A DNA stretch of 64,000 bases. Origin: Talpa occidentalis. Lineage: Eukaryota; Chordata; Mammalia; Eulipotyphla; Talpidae. The stretch is from the NCBI RefSeq assembly GCF_014898055.3, contig NW_023603184.1, forward strand, positions 33,603,359 to 33,667,358, written 5' to 3'. The number at the start of each line of letters is the position of its first letter. Positions within the stretch are counted from its first letter, which is position 1. Below, piece after piece: positions 26,799-39,066 of the stretch. Position numbers and translations under genes: made by a program. Below the pieces are notes generated by a model that was given only the letters and a program-made list of their open reading frames with translations, was not told the origin of the DNA and searched no databases.

Positions 26799-26904
26799 AA
26801 AGTGTGTGAACAAGGCACAAATAGATAATTTGCTTTAGTTACTATATTATAAACTGGTAACCTTTTTGCTATAGCTTAATCTGAGAAGACAGAGTACAAA
26901 CTTA
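26799..26904 (+). repeat. Local duplication, copy 2
   Basis: The second copy of the segment at 26097-26196, about 700 bp away, with a few small indels (for example an added gaagac near the end). Confidence 0.8.
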
Positions 26905-29900
26905 CTCACCCCAAATCACTGGTCTACAGTAACAGAGCATCTTCCCCGCATGCAGTCCACTGAAATCTCCGTTACTCTCCAACAAGAGTTCAACAGACAC
27001 TAAACTACAATGAAATGGAGACAATGTCCTTTGCTCCTGGTGAAGTTCAGAGCCATCTGTTTTTGTAAAGTTGATGGGATCGACACACTCTTAAGAAAGT
27101 ACTGTCCCTTAGGTCACAGAACAGGATAAAATGCTACCTCCACCTGGAGAAGAAGCTGGAAAGCATCTGAGGACAGGGCTGAGAAGAGGATAATTTGAGA
27201 ATTATCTTGTTGAATGCCAATATTCATCAGCCAAAGGTGACGATTTGAGTTGAGTGAATAAATGTATACTCCTAATTCCAGTAATTGGGCAACAGGTTCA
27301 ATCACTTCCTGATGTCATTCTTGGTATTTAAATGGTTGTGTCATGAGGGCATAAAAGGACATGTAGTTGTGGAAATGTTATTTTATTTATTCAGAAATAC
27401 ATTTTATAAGACAGAGTTGGGACACAGCTCTGTTTTGCCTCCCTTTCAAGAGAACTTGCTCTGTCAGAGGGCACAGGGTACACTGCTTCCTTAATTCTAA
27501 CAGTGGAGTTGCAATCGAAGGCTTAGATCAATACTGAGATCATACAGCTGGATCCCAGAGTGATCCAGGTTTGGGGGGGCTCTCAAGTCTGTATTCCCTA
27601 CTAGGTAAAGCAGTAACAGCTCAGCTTCCCAGCTCTCCAGGCATGAGGTCAGACTGAAGAAAGCCAAATCAAACTTGAAAGGTGATACTTACTAAATTCT
27701 ATTCCTCCCCACTCTGGAGTGGCAAGCAAACACCCTATTAAGGGTCTCATCCCACTGATGAATATAAATAAGAAATGATTTTTACTCAACAAATCATGTT
27801 AGCTTCTAGGTCAGATCTGTTGAAAGGAATACTGATGAACTTACATATACAGATGTTTGGTCAAATTTCCTCCTCTGTTTCAAAGGTTATTTCTACAAAT
27901 ATGACAGGAAAAAACATCTTCTCATGATCCCAATCCTAAAATTCAGGTCAGTTACCTAAAGATATGGAGAGGGACCAAGAGGTCTGTGTATTCTGTTTTC
28001 TTGCATCTCAATTGAAGAATGCCCCAGTGAAACTACTCCCTCTCTTGTATCACAGCACTGAGTCAGCCCAAGGACTTCTTTTTATATGTATAGTGTTAAT
28101 AACTCAGAAAACTTAGCCAAGATTATTGAAGCCAAAACACATTTGTCTCTATTAAAGCTTTGCTTTCAAAATCCTAGGCAAAGTCTTGAATACAAAGAAT
28201 CCATCCGCTAAAATCATGTCGGAGGCAAACGTAACACAGCCCAGAACTGTCAGATCACCATCTTCCTAAAACTTGAGAAAGATGTTGCTGAGAGTCCTCT
28301 TATAATTTATGGGTTTATTTCTGGAAGACACAAAAAGCTGTCACTGCTGGAGCCGGGCAGGCCTAATACACAACAATTAACAGCCTAAGGTGGGTTTGTC
28401 TTCTAAGTCATCACTACATTGAAAGGAAGAAGTTTCTGGATGACGCAGCAGCCATGAGGGCATTCTGTGATCAGTGGGGTCGTGAGTTGACCATGATTAC
28501 CTAATCAGCCTCAGCAATTAGCAGAACAGTGAGGGGATGGAGAACTGTGTGTGCCCAGGAAGGATATAAAATATTCTAGCATGGACAGACTTTCTACATA
28601 AAGCACCTTTGGGGATATCCAAGTGCACTAACCTAATCTAAACTGAATCTTGTCCCTACTTGTCCCAAAGATCAGTGAATAAATCTTTCTGGCAATTCCT
28701 CAGGAACAAAGAGCCAGATGCCAGCAGACTCAAGAAATAAAGTAGGTTTATGTATTGTGGGAGACAGTGAATTTTAATTAGGGATGAGATTATCAGGGGA
28801 TATTAAAGGCCCAAAAAATGAAACCTTGTCATTAGTTGTAGGAAACCCCAGATCAGTCAATTTTCCCCCTGCCCTCTTGCTAAGGAAAAGGAGTAGAGAA
28901 GACCAATGGAGACAGAACTTTTCCGATCCCCACCTTAATGGATTCTTGTCTTTCTGTCCAGATTAGACTATGATCATCACCTTTACCATGATGTGACATG
29001 GTGAGGGCTGCCATCTTCTTATATCTAAGGCAAATCCTTGCCTCCTAGCCACCTGATCCAAGTCCAAATAGCTGCAATCCTTCCTCTGAATTCTTAAACG
29101 TGGGAACAAAGCATGCAATGATGGTGCTAGAAGGTTCTGAGGTTATCAATGGCCCTGTCCTCTTCTATGTGGAGAAGCTGGTGTACAGATGCCAGCTATG
29201 AAGACAACATGCACGAATCGCAAATAAAGGTGAAGGAAGAGGGACTAGTAGTTCATGCTGTCTAAAGCGGTAAATGTATCCCTGCCCTTCCTATTGTTCC
29301 CCTCTTGGCCTATACTGGTTCAAACTGAGTTTCTGTTACTTGCAACCAAAGTCCTGGCTAATTCATTTATCTCTAAGGGTGGTCGTAACTGAAATTTATA
29401 CCTTTGGCGAGAGACTTTCAAGAAATAGCTCCTGTTATTTGGATATAGTACTGAATTATGGAAGAATTCTGCCACAGTCACTTGATTTGCTTGAACTGGC
29501 ACTTTTTAAGATAACCTTGTCATTTCTGAGCCAGAGTTAAAACCAGGATTATCATCAAGGGCATATGGAATCTACCTTGTGGCTCAGGGTGTGTCTGTGG
29601 AATGTACTGAGGAAAAAAGGCACCCATTCTCTTTTGTCTGGAATAGATGGCTTTCAATCTACCACCTGTTGGACTCCATTCTTATTTCCCATGTAGAACA
29701 AGAAGGGTGATGGGTGGCTAAGTGCTACAATTCTCGCCTGCCATGTAGAACAAGAAGGTAAGACAGGAAAATACACAACAGGCCAAGGGCATCAAGAAGC
29801 CGGGGAGGGTAAGAAGACGATAAGTTAAACAAGAAACAAATAATTGGAAACTAAAATAGGGCTGAAAAAAAAAAAAGACAAGAGGGAAATAAATAAATGA

Positions 29901-31927
29901 AGGGTAATAACATAAAAGCATCAACAGCCATTTGAGAAGTTGGATGGAAAGCTATTGAGGGTCGGTTAAGCCAACATACATCAAAACATGTGGGAAAAAT
30001 ATGTGGAATGTTCTTTACAGCAGAATGCTCTGATAGTTCCTCTGTGTAACACAAACAACTTATGAATGATTGTGGAAATATGGAAATCATTTAAATTGCT
30101 TTGTTTTTAAGCTTAAAGACCAAAGTACAGTTAGAAGCAGTTCAGCCCTGGTACTGACAGTTTTAATTAACTTACTTTGTTTGTGCAAGAGAACAAAAAT
30201 GGGCAATGTTCTTGATCAGGATGCATATTGAGTATCTATAAAGATCTGTACAAACAGCCCAAGGGAACAATAACTGAAATAGTTTCAGGCTGGAAAAAAA
30301 AAATGCCTAAGTGGCAACACAGAACCCACTGTGAACTAAGAGCCCGGGAACTGTGCCTGTGGCACAAACAGATGAGGACATGTTCGCTCTTCCATTGTCC
30401 CTGAAATCATGCCCACATTTCAGTCCTATTTACATGAACGCAACGTCCCCCTGACATTTTACTACATATTCTAGGGACTATGTGCTACATACATGCTCAT
30501 AACAAGTACAATAGCTAGTAATGACTCTCAATAAAAACTTGAATGGTTATTTCTGTTCCACTTTGGAAGTCAGGTCAAATTTAGGTTAAACACAAGCTTT
30601 CTAGCCAAATTACCCCTGGCAGCCTCCTCACATCCATCACCCCTGACTCTAGTAGCTGGGCAGAATCCATGATGCTTGCTCACTCTTGGCCTTGCCCCTG
30701 CATGGTAGCTTGGCCAAGGAATCGCCAAGTTAGACTCTCCACAGGGTCCTGGATGGGGAAGTGCTTGATGCCACAGCTGGGGGCCAGGCAGAATTCCCAG
30801 GGGCACAGCTCCTTCACAGCCCAGCTGGCCCATGCCAGGAACACACCCCTTCCTCTGCTACACTCTCCGGGAGGCTGGGGGAGAGTGATTCTGTAGCATT
30901 CTTTGACCTGCATGTCCCAGGAGACCTCCCGTGGGCACCACGCACTTCACTGTGCCTGGGGAAAGAGCTGGTTCTAAAACAGTCAAGGAAGGCAGAGGAG
31001 CCGTCACAGATGGGGGTGTCATCTGGAATGCAAGTATGGAGGGTGGGGAGTCCTTGAGGAGTCAGCTTCCCTGCATGACAGCTCTATCTATGATGCAGCT
31101 TCTCAGAGCCAACACCTACTTCTCAGAGTTCCTTCCTGCCTTGGGGTCCTCAAAATACATCTTCTCGCCTCCTGATACCAAGTCTGATAGAGCCTTCACT
31201 AGGTAAAGAGTCACATTTCCTTCAGTTTCAAATAAGTCATGGATTCCAGTTCCCTGAGGACCCCTGGCCATCGCACATAAACTGTCCCCACTGTCTGAGC
31301 ATGTCAGATAGGTGGCAGCTCCCCTGCACCCTGAGACTGTGAATACAGCCCACCGCAGGTGACCCCTGGCTCTGGGGAAGTCGTGGGATGGTTTCCCCTT
31401 CTCCAGCCACTAAAAACAGATGGCATGTATCTTTAGCTGAATAAAACCCAAAAGAAAATGTGCAATATTTGTAGTCTGCCTTTGGTCAAAGGGGATCATT
31501 CAAACCAGAAAACCAATTCCAAGAGAGCCATGGCTGCCGGGCACAGGGTGATGTCCTCGTCACTAAGGCTGTTAATTCAAGTTCAGGAGCACCACATGCA
31601 CACTGCACTTTTTAGAAACATGGAAAATATAGACTTTAAAAATAAAGGGACCAAAAATACTAAAAAATAAAAATAAGTGGCTCATAGAGGCTATGGTCAA
31701 TTCCATTATATGGCTTAGGTTACCCATCACCAAGGGAACCAAGCAGAATGAGAGTGGGCAGAAGCTTATAACTAGGAAACCAATCCACGGTCTTTGGCAG
31801 AGACTTAAGGAAGTTTCTTCCGTTTCTTCCAAATGCTGTGAGTGGGGTGCAATCAGACCCCTAGCTACCAAGAGTCTAACAAGGGACAGCCTATTCTAAC
31901 CTAGACCTTCTATGCCCTCTTAATTTC

Positions 31928-31981
31928 AATTATATATAATATATATACATATATGTATACACACACACACACACACACACA
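31928..31981. repeat. (TA)n/(CA)n microsatellite
   Basis: Alternating atatataatatatatac passes into a run of about 11 CA units, directly before the SINE at 32027. Confidence 0.95.
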
Positions 31982-32026
31982 TTGCTCATGGGGTTGTCAC
32001 TATCAAAGGATCTAAATATCTACCTT

Positions 32027-32322
32027 GGGGCCTCCCTGGTGGTGCAAGGGGTTAAGATACAACTTATGAGGCAATCCACAGCCACTGCAGCATGAGTTCA
32101 ATCCCCAATCAGGGAGCAGCCCACAAGGCGCAGCAGACCTCTCCTGTCTCGCCCACTGCTCCCCTGAGCAGTGTATTTCACTCAGTCTGCCTGTTCTGTT
32201 CCCCACTCTGTCACTGGTGAATCCTCTCACCCCCCACGCCTCTGGCCTGTGCCCCAGTTCTTGTATGCATAAATAAATATATCTTTAAAAAAATAAAAGA
32301 AAGTTCCACAAATTAAAATAAA
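32027..32322 (+). mobile_element. tRNA-derived SINE, subfamily A, full length
   Basis: The head ggggcctccctggtggtgc and the tail AATAAATATATCTTT match the other copies. The 14-bp target-site duplication taaatatctacctt lies at 32013-32026 and 32323-32336. It sits directly downstream of a TA/CA microsatellite. Confidence 0.92.
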
Positions 32323-32389
32323 TAAATATCTACCTTCAGGGAAGAGGAAATCAAAGTCCATAGATAGCAAATTAAATTGTTTGATCAAT

Positions 32390-32640
32390 CAATGTTCAGT
32401 CTCATTTATCTATTCAATGACTCAAATATTCCTTAACAGTTACGAGATGCCTCTCTCTGTGCTGAGTATATGATTCATTCCCTGCCCTCAAAAAGTCCTG
32501 TAGTCTTACAGTGAGATGTGATAAGTACCGTCACGGGGCTTTATGTAAGCCAGCAGCGGTGGAGAGGAGGGAGTCGCCTGTGCCTTTCAAGAACAAAGCT
32601 TTACAGTGGAGTCAACATTTAGATATAGTCTAGAAAGTCA
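32390..32640 (+). mobile_element. Ancient L2-like repeat fragment
   Basis: The stretch from atttatctattcaatgactc through ctgtgctgagtatatgattc to tccctgccctcaaaaagtcc has the same layout as the common L2-associated repeat. Confidence 0.5.
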
Positions 32641-34239
32641 TGAAATAATTTCCATGGGAGAATGGAAGAACAGCATTTTTCAAAGTTTTCCCAGTGTAGA
32701 CAGGGTATTCAAAAGGCACAGCAACACTTCAGACACTTGTTTCCCAGAATTAACTAAGAAAACAAATGGTACTGTAAAGACAGTCTATTGATAAACTCTC
32801 CAACTGAGGGGCTGGCGTGGGGAGCTTGAGGGGCCCGCTTCCTCATCGGGGAGCAGGATATTTGGAGTGAGTGAGATACATTTCATTCACCAAAATTTTT
32901 CCCCAAAATGAAAACCCTGACTAAGTTGAGTCTGGGCTAAATTCCCTAGGCCAGGTGCTAGGTGCACAAGGCCCCTACAGCACTGGGCTGCAGGAGAAGT
33001 GGTACTTGGAAGTGTGCTGGCGTCTTGTGGAGGGCGATATCAAAGCCAGGAGGAGGGTGAAAACAGAGGTTCTTTTAAGAGGTGCTCTTTCTTCCTCTTG
33101 CCAATTCCAATAGACACAGTGACTCATTTAAAACACACACACACATACACCCCTTCAGAGACGGAAGGGCAAAATGATATTGGGGGTGGAAGAGGCACAG
33201 TAAGACTGTTTCACCTCACCTGTAAGTGTTAAAAGTAAACACCCTGTGCCTCTTGGACTGCCTGAAGCTTCTGTCTGGGAGCCAACAATCAGATAGGCAT
33301 GAGAGAAAGATCCATAGGTAGAAAATATGGGATTAGGTGAGGGTCAAAGTGAGTAGCTGGTCCTCACAAAGCATGCCATTAGCCCTACCAGGTTCCCAAG
33401 CAGGAATGAAGTCAGGGCGAAATGGATGGGAAAGTTTGCTTGGGAACTAGAGGCAGTAAGAAAAACACAGAAGGAATGTGAAAGCTGTCTTTAGGGACTA
33501 AGCCAGTGTGCAGTGGCTTGAGTGAGCAGGAGTAGAGACGGCAAGTTTTCAGCCAGCCCTTTCAAGAACCCTAATGTGAAAGGAAGAAAGGTTCTAAGTC
33601 AGTATGCACATACAGGGTCAAGGATAGTTTTGATTTGTTTTCCCCTAAGAATTGAAGAAAAGCAGTTGCTGGCAAGGGCAAGAAACAGTAGGTAGGGAAG
33701 CGCTGAGAGAAGAAACAAAGGAACAAGAGGAGTTGGGCCAGGAGGACAGGACACTGGGACAACACTGATGGCAGAAGAGATTCTTGGCCCATGAAACAGA
33801 GAAGTTGAAAACTGATGTCTGTGAACATAGTGACATTTTGTAGTGAAGGGAAGGAAGGATGAGAGATTCATCTACACGTGGGTCTTTTTTTTTTCCTGAT
33901 GAAGTAGGTGATGGCATCAGTTGAAAAGGAAGTTCAAGGCTGGGGACAATGGGAAGGTACAGAGACAAAGGGGGACTGAGGAAAGCAAGGATTAGTCAAG
34001 GGATCCCCAAACACTGCTGTCAGCCCACAAACTGCCAACAGCTATTTGTGGGTGCTCTAGGCCACCCACAAGGTACTGAGACAATGACTCTGGTATGATG
34101 CTATGTTAACATGCTACGCTATGGTAGCAGGCGGACAGGGGTCACCGGTGCTCAGGGTCAGAGAGAACAGAATTCTGTCTCCTAAGTTACACTGGGTACA
34201 TGATGGGGGGTGCATGTGGGTGCACTGGCTAAAATTGGG

Positions 34240-34525
34240 GCCTGGGTCCTCCCTGGTGGTGCAGACGGTTGAGCGCAGTGCTGTGAAGCTGTCCGCAGCC
34301 TCTGCATTGCCGGTTCGATCCCTGCCGGCCTCGGAGCAATCCACATGGCGAGCAGACCTCTCCTGTTTTGCCCGCTGCTCCCCTCAGCAGTGTATTTCAG
34401 TCAGTCTGCCTGTTCCGTTCCCCGCTCTGTCTCTGGTGAATCCTTTCACCCTCCCGCGCATCTGGCCTGTACCCCGGTTCTTGTATAAATAAAATAAATA
34501 AATAAATCTTTAAAAAATAATAAAA
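34240..34525 (+). mobile_element. tRNA-derived SINE, subfamily A/intermediate, full length
   Basis: The head has a few extra bases before cctccctggtgg. A good box B (ccggttcgatccctg) lies near 34312, and the tail is AATAAATAAATAAATCTTT. The target-site duplication is taaaattggg (34230-34239 and 34526-34535). The head keeps the 'ttgagcg' of subfamily B while the tail is subfamily A. Confidence 0.9.
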
Positions 34526-34669
34526 TAAAATTGGGACCCACTACAGGAAACAGAAGACAACTAGAGGCCTACCATACCTACTGTTAACACTCCTCGTGGC
34601 CTTAAAACCTCTCCCCCAGAACTAAGTTCGGGCGTGTGATGCTGGAATAACAAGACTTCATTGGTAGTG

Positions 34670-34880
34670 ACCAGTATCCCCACAGCTAAAACTTAGGTCT
34701 AAGTGCTTCACATATAATGAATTATTTACACTTATTTTATAGCCAGGAAAATTGAATCCTAGGAAGTTAATCTGTTGTCCAAGATCACCCAGCGCTGAGA
34801 TATGAACCCAGAGATGGATCCAGTATCTGTGCTTTTCACCATAGAAGCAACTCTCATTTCTCTGACTTGGGTGCAAGGCA
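34670..34880 (+). repeat. MIR SINE remnant
   Basis: It includes cttattttatagccaggaaa, ttgtccaagatcacccagcg and tgagatatgaacccagag. Confidence 0.7.
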
Positions 34881-35579
34881 AGTCTGCATCTGGAGTCAGG
34901 ATGCCTGCATGTCTGCTCATCCCTGCTGCTCTTCTGGCTCAAGTGACGGGGCTACTGGAGCTACCATTTGAGCAGCTGATGACACAGAATAAAGTCTCAT
35001 TAGTGGCTTGAGTCCATTCCACATTTTACTGGAGAACCCAAGCCAACTCCATGGGGGACCCACAAGGATCTCATTTTCTTTGTGACTTTGGGTTGGAATT
35101 GGACTTAAACACGGAGAGGGTGGGAGCCAGGCAGCAGTGTGAAGATGCTGACAGGGCTAGGATATCTGCTCTGGGAAAATGAACTCCTGCTCCAAGAGTT
35201 TGGGGGAGGCCACAGACCCTGCTTGGAGCTATTTTTAGGGGTTCTTTCAAGACTATGTGGGTTGGATTCATTGGCATCAAAGTAGGGCAGGTGTGGGCTA
35301 ATTGTCAGTCAGTCAGAAACTAAACAGCTGAGGGGGAGAGGTATCGGGTATAGTTTTGGCAGGAGAGTCCCTTTTCCCTGGGCTCTGTCTATTGGGGAAA
35401 GAGCTGCAGGCCCAACCAACCCTGGTCAGCCTTTGTTCAATAGCCACGCTGAGCTGGCCATGCCAACAGTAACTGTAGCCACTGGTTGCTCAAGGTGAGC
35501 CAGCTTTGTTTTAAGATCAGGAGTATGGAAAGGGACCTCCCCCCTGTTTCTCCTTCAGAAACCCCCTCCCTAGTAATGA

Positions 35580-35800
35580 CCAATAGTAGTTAACTTTTAG
35601 TGAATATTACCTATGTACATGGTCCTATGCTAAGCATTTTTCCTACATGATCCTCACAAAATTTGTATGTGGTAGGTTAGTATTATCTTCCCTATTTTAT
35701 AAAGAAATCCAGTTTTCAGAGGTAATAAACCTAAGGTCACAGAGCTACTGTGGCAGAGCCAAGATTCCAATCCATACTTTACTTCAAACTCCATGTTCTT
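35580..35800 (+). repeat. MIR SINE remnant
   Basis: It includes ctatgctaagcatttttcct, acctaaggtcacagagctac and cagagccaagattccaatcc. Confidence 0.75.
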
Positions 35801-37379
35801 AATGATAAAGTACACAGTACAGGTTTTCCCACTATCCAAAAACAGTGTTCCTATTTTATATGAATTAATAGGTTATTTTGGGGTCTGGAAATGCTCAAAA
35901 ACTTTTCCATATAAACTAATGGTAATAGCATTCCCCTGCATGAAAAATAATCTTCCAAATCAACCAAATAGGAACATTATACTTTCAGATAGCTGGGGAA
36001 ACCTACATCTCATCCCTCAAGGCCATAGAGCAACCTTTCTTTTTTGAGTAAATGCTTCTCCTCTACCTCTGTGTCCGGCCCCTGCCACCTGTCAACTCTG
36101 GTTAAGGCATCTCCTCCACTGCCCCAAAATTCAAAAACATGTCTTGCCTGAGACCCTCCCCTCTGGGACTGGTCACATGGCAAGAACTCCTAACCTATGC
36201 ACCAGACAAACCTCACCCAAGTACCTCTTCTTCTAGATGCACCCCCTCTGCAAAAGAAACAAAGAACACAGTGCTCCCACATTCAAAATCCTGAACTAGG
36301 AGAAACCTGCTGTCCAAGCCTACTCAGCTGGAGGAAGCATGTGAGACGGGATGGGTGGGCCAGGCAGATGGGCTGAAGGAGCCAGGTACTGGGATAAGGT
36401 CAGCAAGTGACCGGTGCACCAAGAGAACCTGATGGCATCAGATGAAGAGTGGGAGTTAGGGAGAAGCAAGGCCATGGGACACACTCTCAGCAAAGAGTGG
36501 AGAATGTTTGGTTTCTCAACAGAGTAGATAGAAAAGACGAAACTTAAAAGGTAAGTTGCAGCTGGGTTGCAAAAGATCTCAAGGGCCAAGCAGATGGAAA
36601 AGTGTGGGCTTTCTCTTCAGACTAACAGCAAGTCCTAGGGACTTGTGATCAGGGTCACAGGATGAAAGAGGATGCTGTTGAAGGGATTTTTGAAAGGAGA
36701 ATCTGTTTAGAGCAGAATATAGAGATACTCTGATCATACTGCCTTGTGACATATCCCAGACTTTTTTTATGTGTTTTAAAATTCTGAAAGTAGAAGAAAA
36801 ATATGTTTTGCTATGAATGTTTGGGGGTGGGGCTGGGGCTGGGGGCAGTGTGAAGTTTCCTTGACTAGAGCTTTCTCCAGCAAACTTCCAACACAACCCA
36901 GGAGCCCGAGCTGAGACCCTGGGTCTCAGGACAGAAAGGGCCCTCTGTCATTGCAGCACGTGGAGGATGTAGCTCCTCCACAGACAGAACTTCTGCACAA
37001 TGAACAAAATTATAAAAGTACAAAATTCTGCCCCAATGTACAAGGGTACAAAAGTCTGCCCCAGTGGCTGAACACGGCACAGACCATCCAGGGGCACTCC
37101 GTGGCTAGAAAACCTCTTGGTTTAAAAGCCTAATTTTGGAGAAAGGCAAACAAAGACTAAGTGATAGCAAGTGCATTTCTTACCTATCTCCTCCCAGTAT
37201 CTCCCCAGTGAGACTTTGCAAATGCTTAGATTGACATGCAAACCTTTGCCAAAGTGTCTGGTCACCATGGTATGTGCTCTGGTGACTGCAATGCCTGCAT
37301 TCCCAACGCTAAGCAGGGGCAGGGCACAAGCAGAGTTTCTGCTGGGTTCTAAACCAGTAATTACCTACATACTTGGCAA

Positions 37380-37510
37380 AAAGAGACAGGGAAAGAGAAC
37401 TGGACCGGGAGACAGAGTACAGGGTTGAAGATCAGGCTGCACCACTATGGCTATTACACTAATAACCTTGTGGTCCTCAGCCTCTCTGGGGCTCTGTTAA
37501 ATGAGAGGTT
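37380..37510 (-). repeat. MIR-like SINE remnant
   Basis: It includes cttgtggtcctcagcctctc and ggggctctgttaaatgagag, the complement of the MIR core. Confidence 0.5.
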
Positions 37511-37539
37511 TGCACTGGCGGATCCGGACAGGCTCTTGA

Positions 37540-38130
37540 GTTCTCTAATTTTATTCAGTGGCCTCACTTTTCACAACACTTACCATATGTACCACATCAC
37601 AGCTAGGATAATGTTCTTAAGAAAAAGAATTAGATCCCCCAATGTGTCCCATGTCACTTCCCTGCTACCAGCCCCCCACTGTCAATCCCAGCTCCCCACA
37701 ACCCTTATTATGCCTTTGCTAATCTGGCATTGGCCTGCCCCTCCCCTCCGCCACTGAGCTCAGCCCCACTGCTTCTCTCTGGAGACTTGCCAAACGCCCT
37801 CCACCTCGAGGACCTTTGTGTACACTGTCCTCTTCGCCTGGAATGTTCTTCACCTGGTTTTTCACCTGACTCCTATTTCTATTTCGGATTACAATGAAGT
37901 ATACTTCTTTAAAGTGGGCTCCTGACCCCACCTCCGTCCAAACCCTCATGGCCTTCTGATCTTTCTCACCGCACTCAGCTATTTCTTATTTCAAGTTCAC
38001 TTACTGGGACTGTTTGTTCTCCACCTCCCACATCAGATGGGAGATCCAGAGCAAAACTGGGTCTGCCTTGCTCACCACTGTACCCCGTACCTAGAACTCA
38101 ACGAGCATTTGCCGAATGAGGGCCCTAGAG
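37540..38130 (+). mobile_element. L2 LINE 3' fragment
   Basis: It has the L2 hallmark order: ggaatgttcttcacctgg, then cttgctcaccactgtacccc, then gtacctagaactcaacgagc and gaatgag. Ancient and diverged. Confidence 0.75.
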
Positions 38131-38883
38131 GGCACACACAAAGGCCAGCCCAGTGTTTGGGCGCTAGGATGGTGGGGGGAGTCGCAACCTCGACATGTCC
38201 TGTCCCTTCTGTTCTTCCTCAGATACAATGTCAAATCTCTTATCTGTCAGCTGCTTTTTGCCCTTCTTGCCGCTGAAACACATTCTGCCAACAACTCCTC
38301 AATGTGAAAATAAATAGACACCCAACTCTGCCAGCTAAAGAGGGTCACCAAAGAGAAAAGCGCCTGGGTTCTGTGAGTCCGGATGCTACTCCAGCCCCCA
38401 GCACTTATTCCTGCCCTGCTCCCCCCACACACTCATGCTCATTCCCTCCAGAAAGGGCAACCCGCAACCCAAAGCCTTGGCCTCCGAGCACTCAGAAGAG
38501 CATGGAGAGAGCCTCCTCCGGACACGCAGCAGCTCTCCAGGCTGAGGACAGAGTAGCTCTCCACGCCGGATAACATCAGGGCCAGGGCGAGTTCCACAAC
38601 TTCCCAATTCAGTGCATTTAAAAGGCAGCAGCTTCCTCTCCGTGTCCTCCGACCAAAAGAGCATGGACACCTTTTCACGGGTGGTGCTCGGAGCCCCCAA
38701 CTGTGTCAGCACCCAAGTTAAAAGAACTGACAGCCCTGGCTCCGATCTTGGCTTCCACACAGAGGCTCATTCACCAGAATGTCAGAGAAACAAAGACAGC
38801 TGACACTTTTCTCCCCTGGTGTCTATAATTAGATTCTCATGGAGAACTTGGCCACAACAGGGCTTTGTCGGACCAACACCACC

Positions 38884-38889
38884 CCCCAC

Positions 38890-38925
<36 letters not shown>

Positions 38926-38943
38926 CACACAAACACACACGCA
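38884..38943. repeat. (CA)n microsatellite
   Basis: About 25 CA units with scattered CG and AA interruptions, about 75 bp 3' (in gene sense) of the candidate exon at 39019. Confidence 0.95.
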
Positions 38944-39018
38944 CAGCTCAAACACCCCAAAGTGTCTCTCCCCTTACTCATCTCCACGGTGACCCAGAGA
39001 AAGGCGCCAGGCACTTAC

Positions 39019-39066
39019 CCTCTTCAGCCACGCAAAATGCTTGTAAACATCAATGTCCCCATCCAT
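39019..39066 (-). CDS. Candidate alternative first coding exon of PPFIBP2
   Basis: The minus strand shows an ATG in strong Kozak context (A at -3, G at +4) opening the 16-codon peptide MDGDIDVYKHFAWLKR. It ends exactly at a perfect donor, AGG|gtaagt (39018-39013). An in-frame TAA lies eight codons upstream (39088-39090), so this ATG would be the true start of the frame. The exon ends in phase 0, and the next constitutive exon (23497) begins in phase 0. The joined product would read ...AWLKR-SQVNHHGA..., replacing the first 93 residues of the long form. A short out-of-frame upstream ORF overlaps the start (39050-39079). The DNA upstream (39.1-40.0 kb) is GC-richer than its surroundings, which fits an internal promoter. 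The exon might instead be internal, since a CTAAC branch-like motif and gcccag lie just upstream. Confidence 0.5.
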
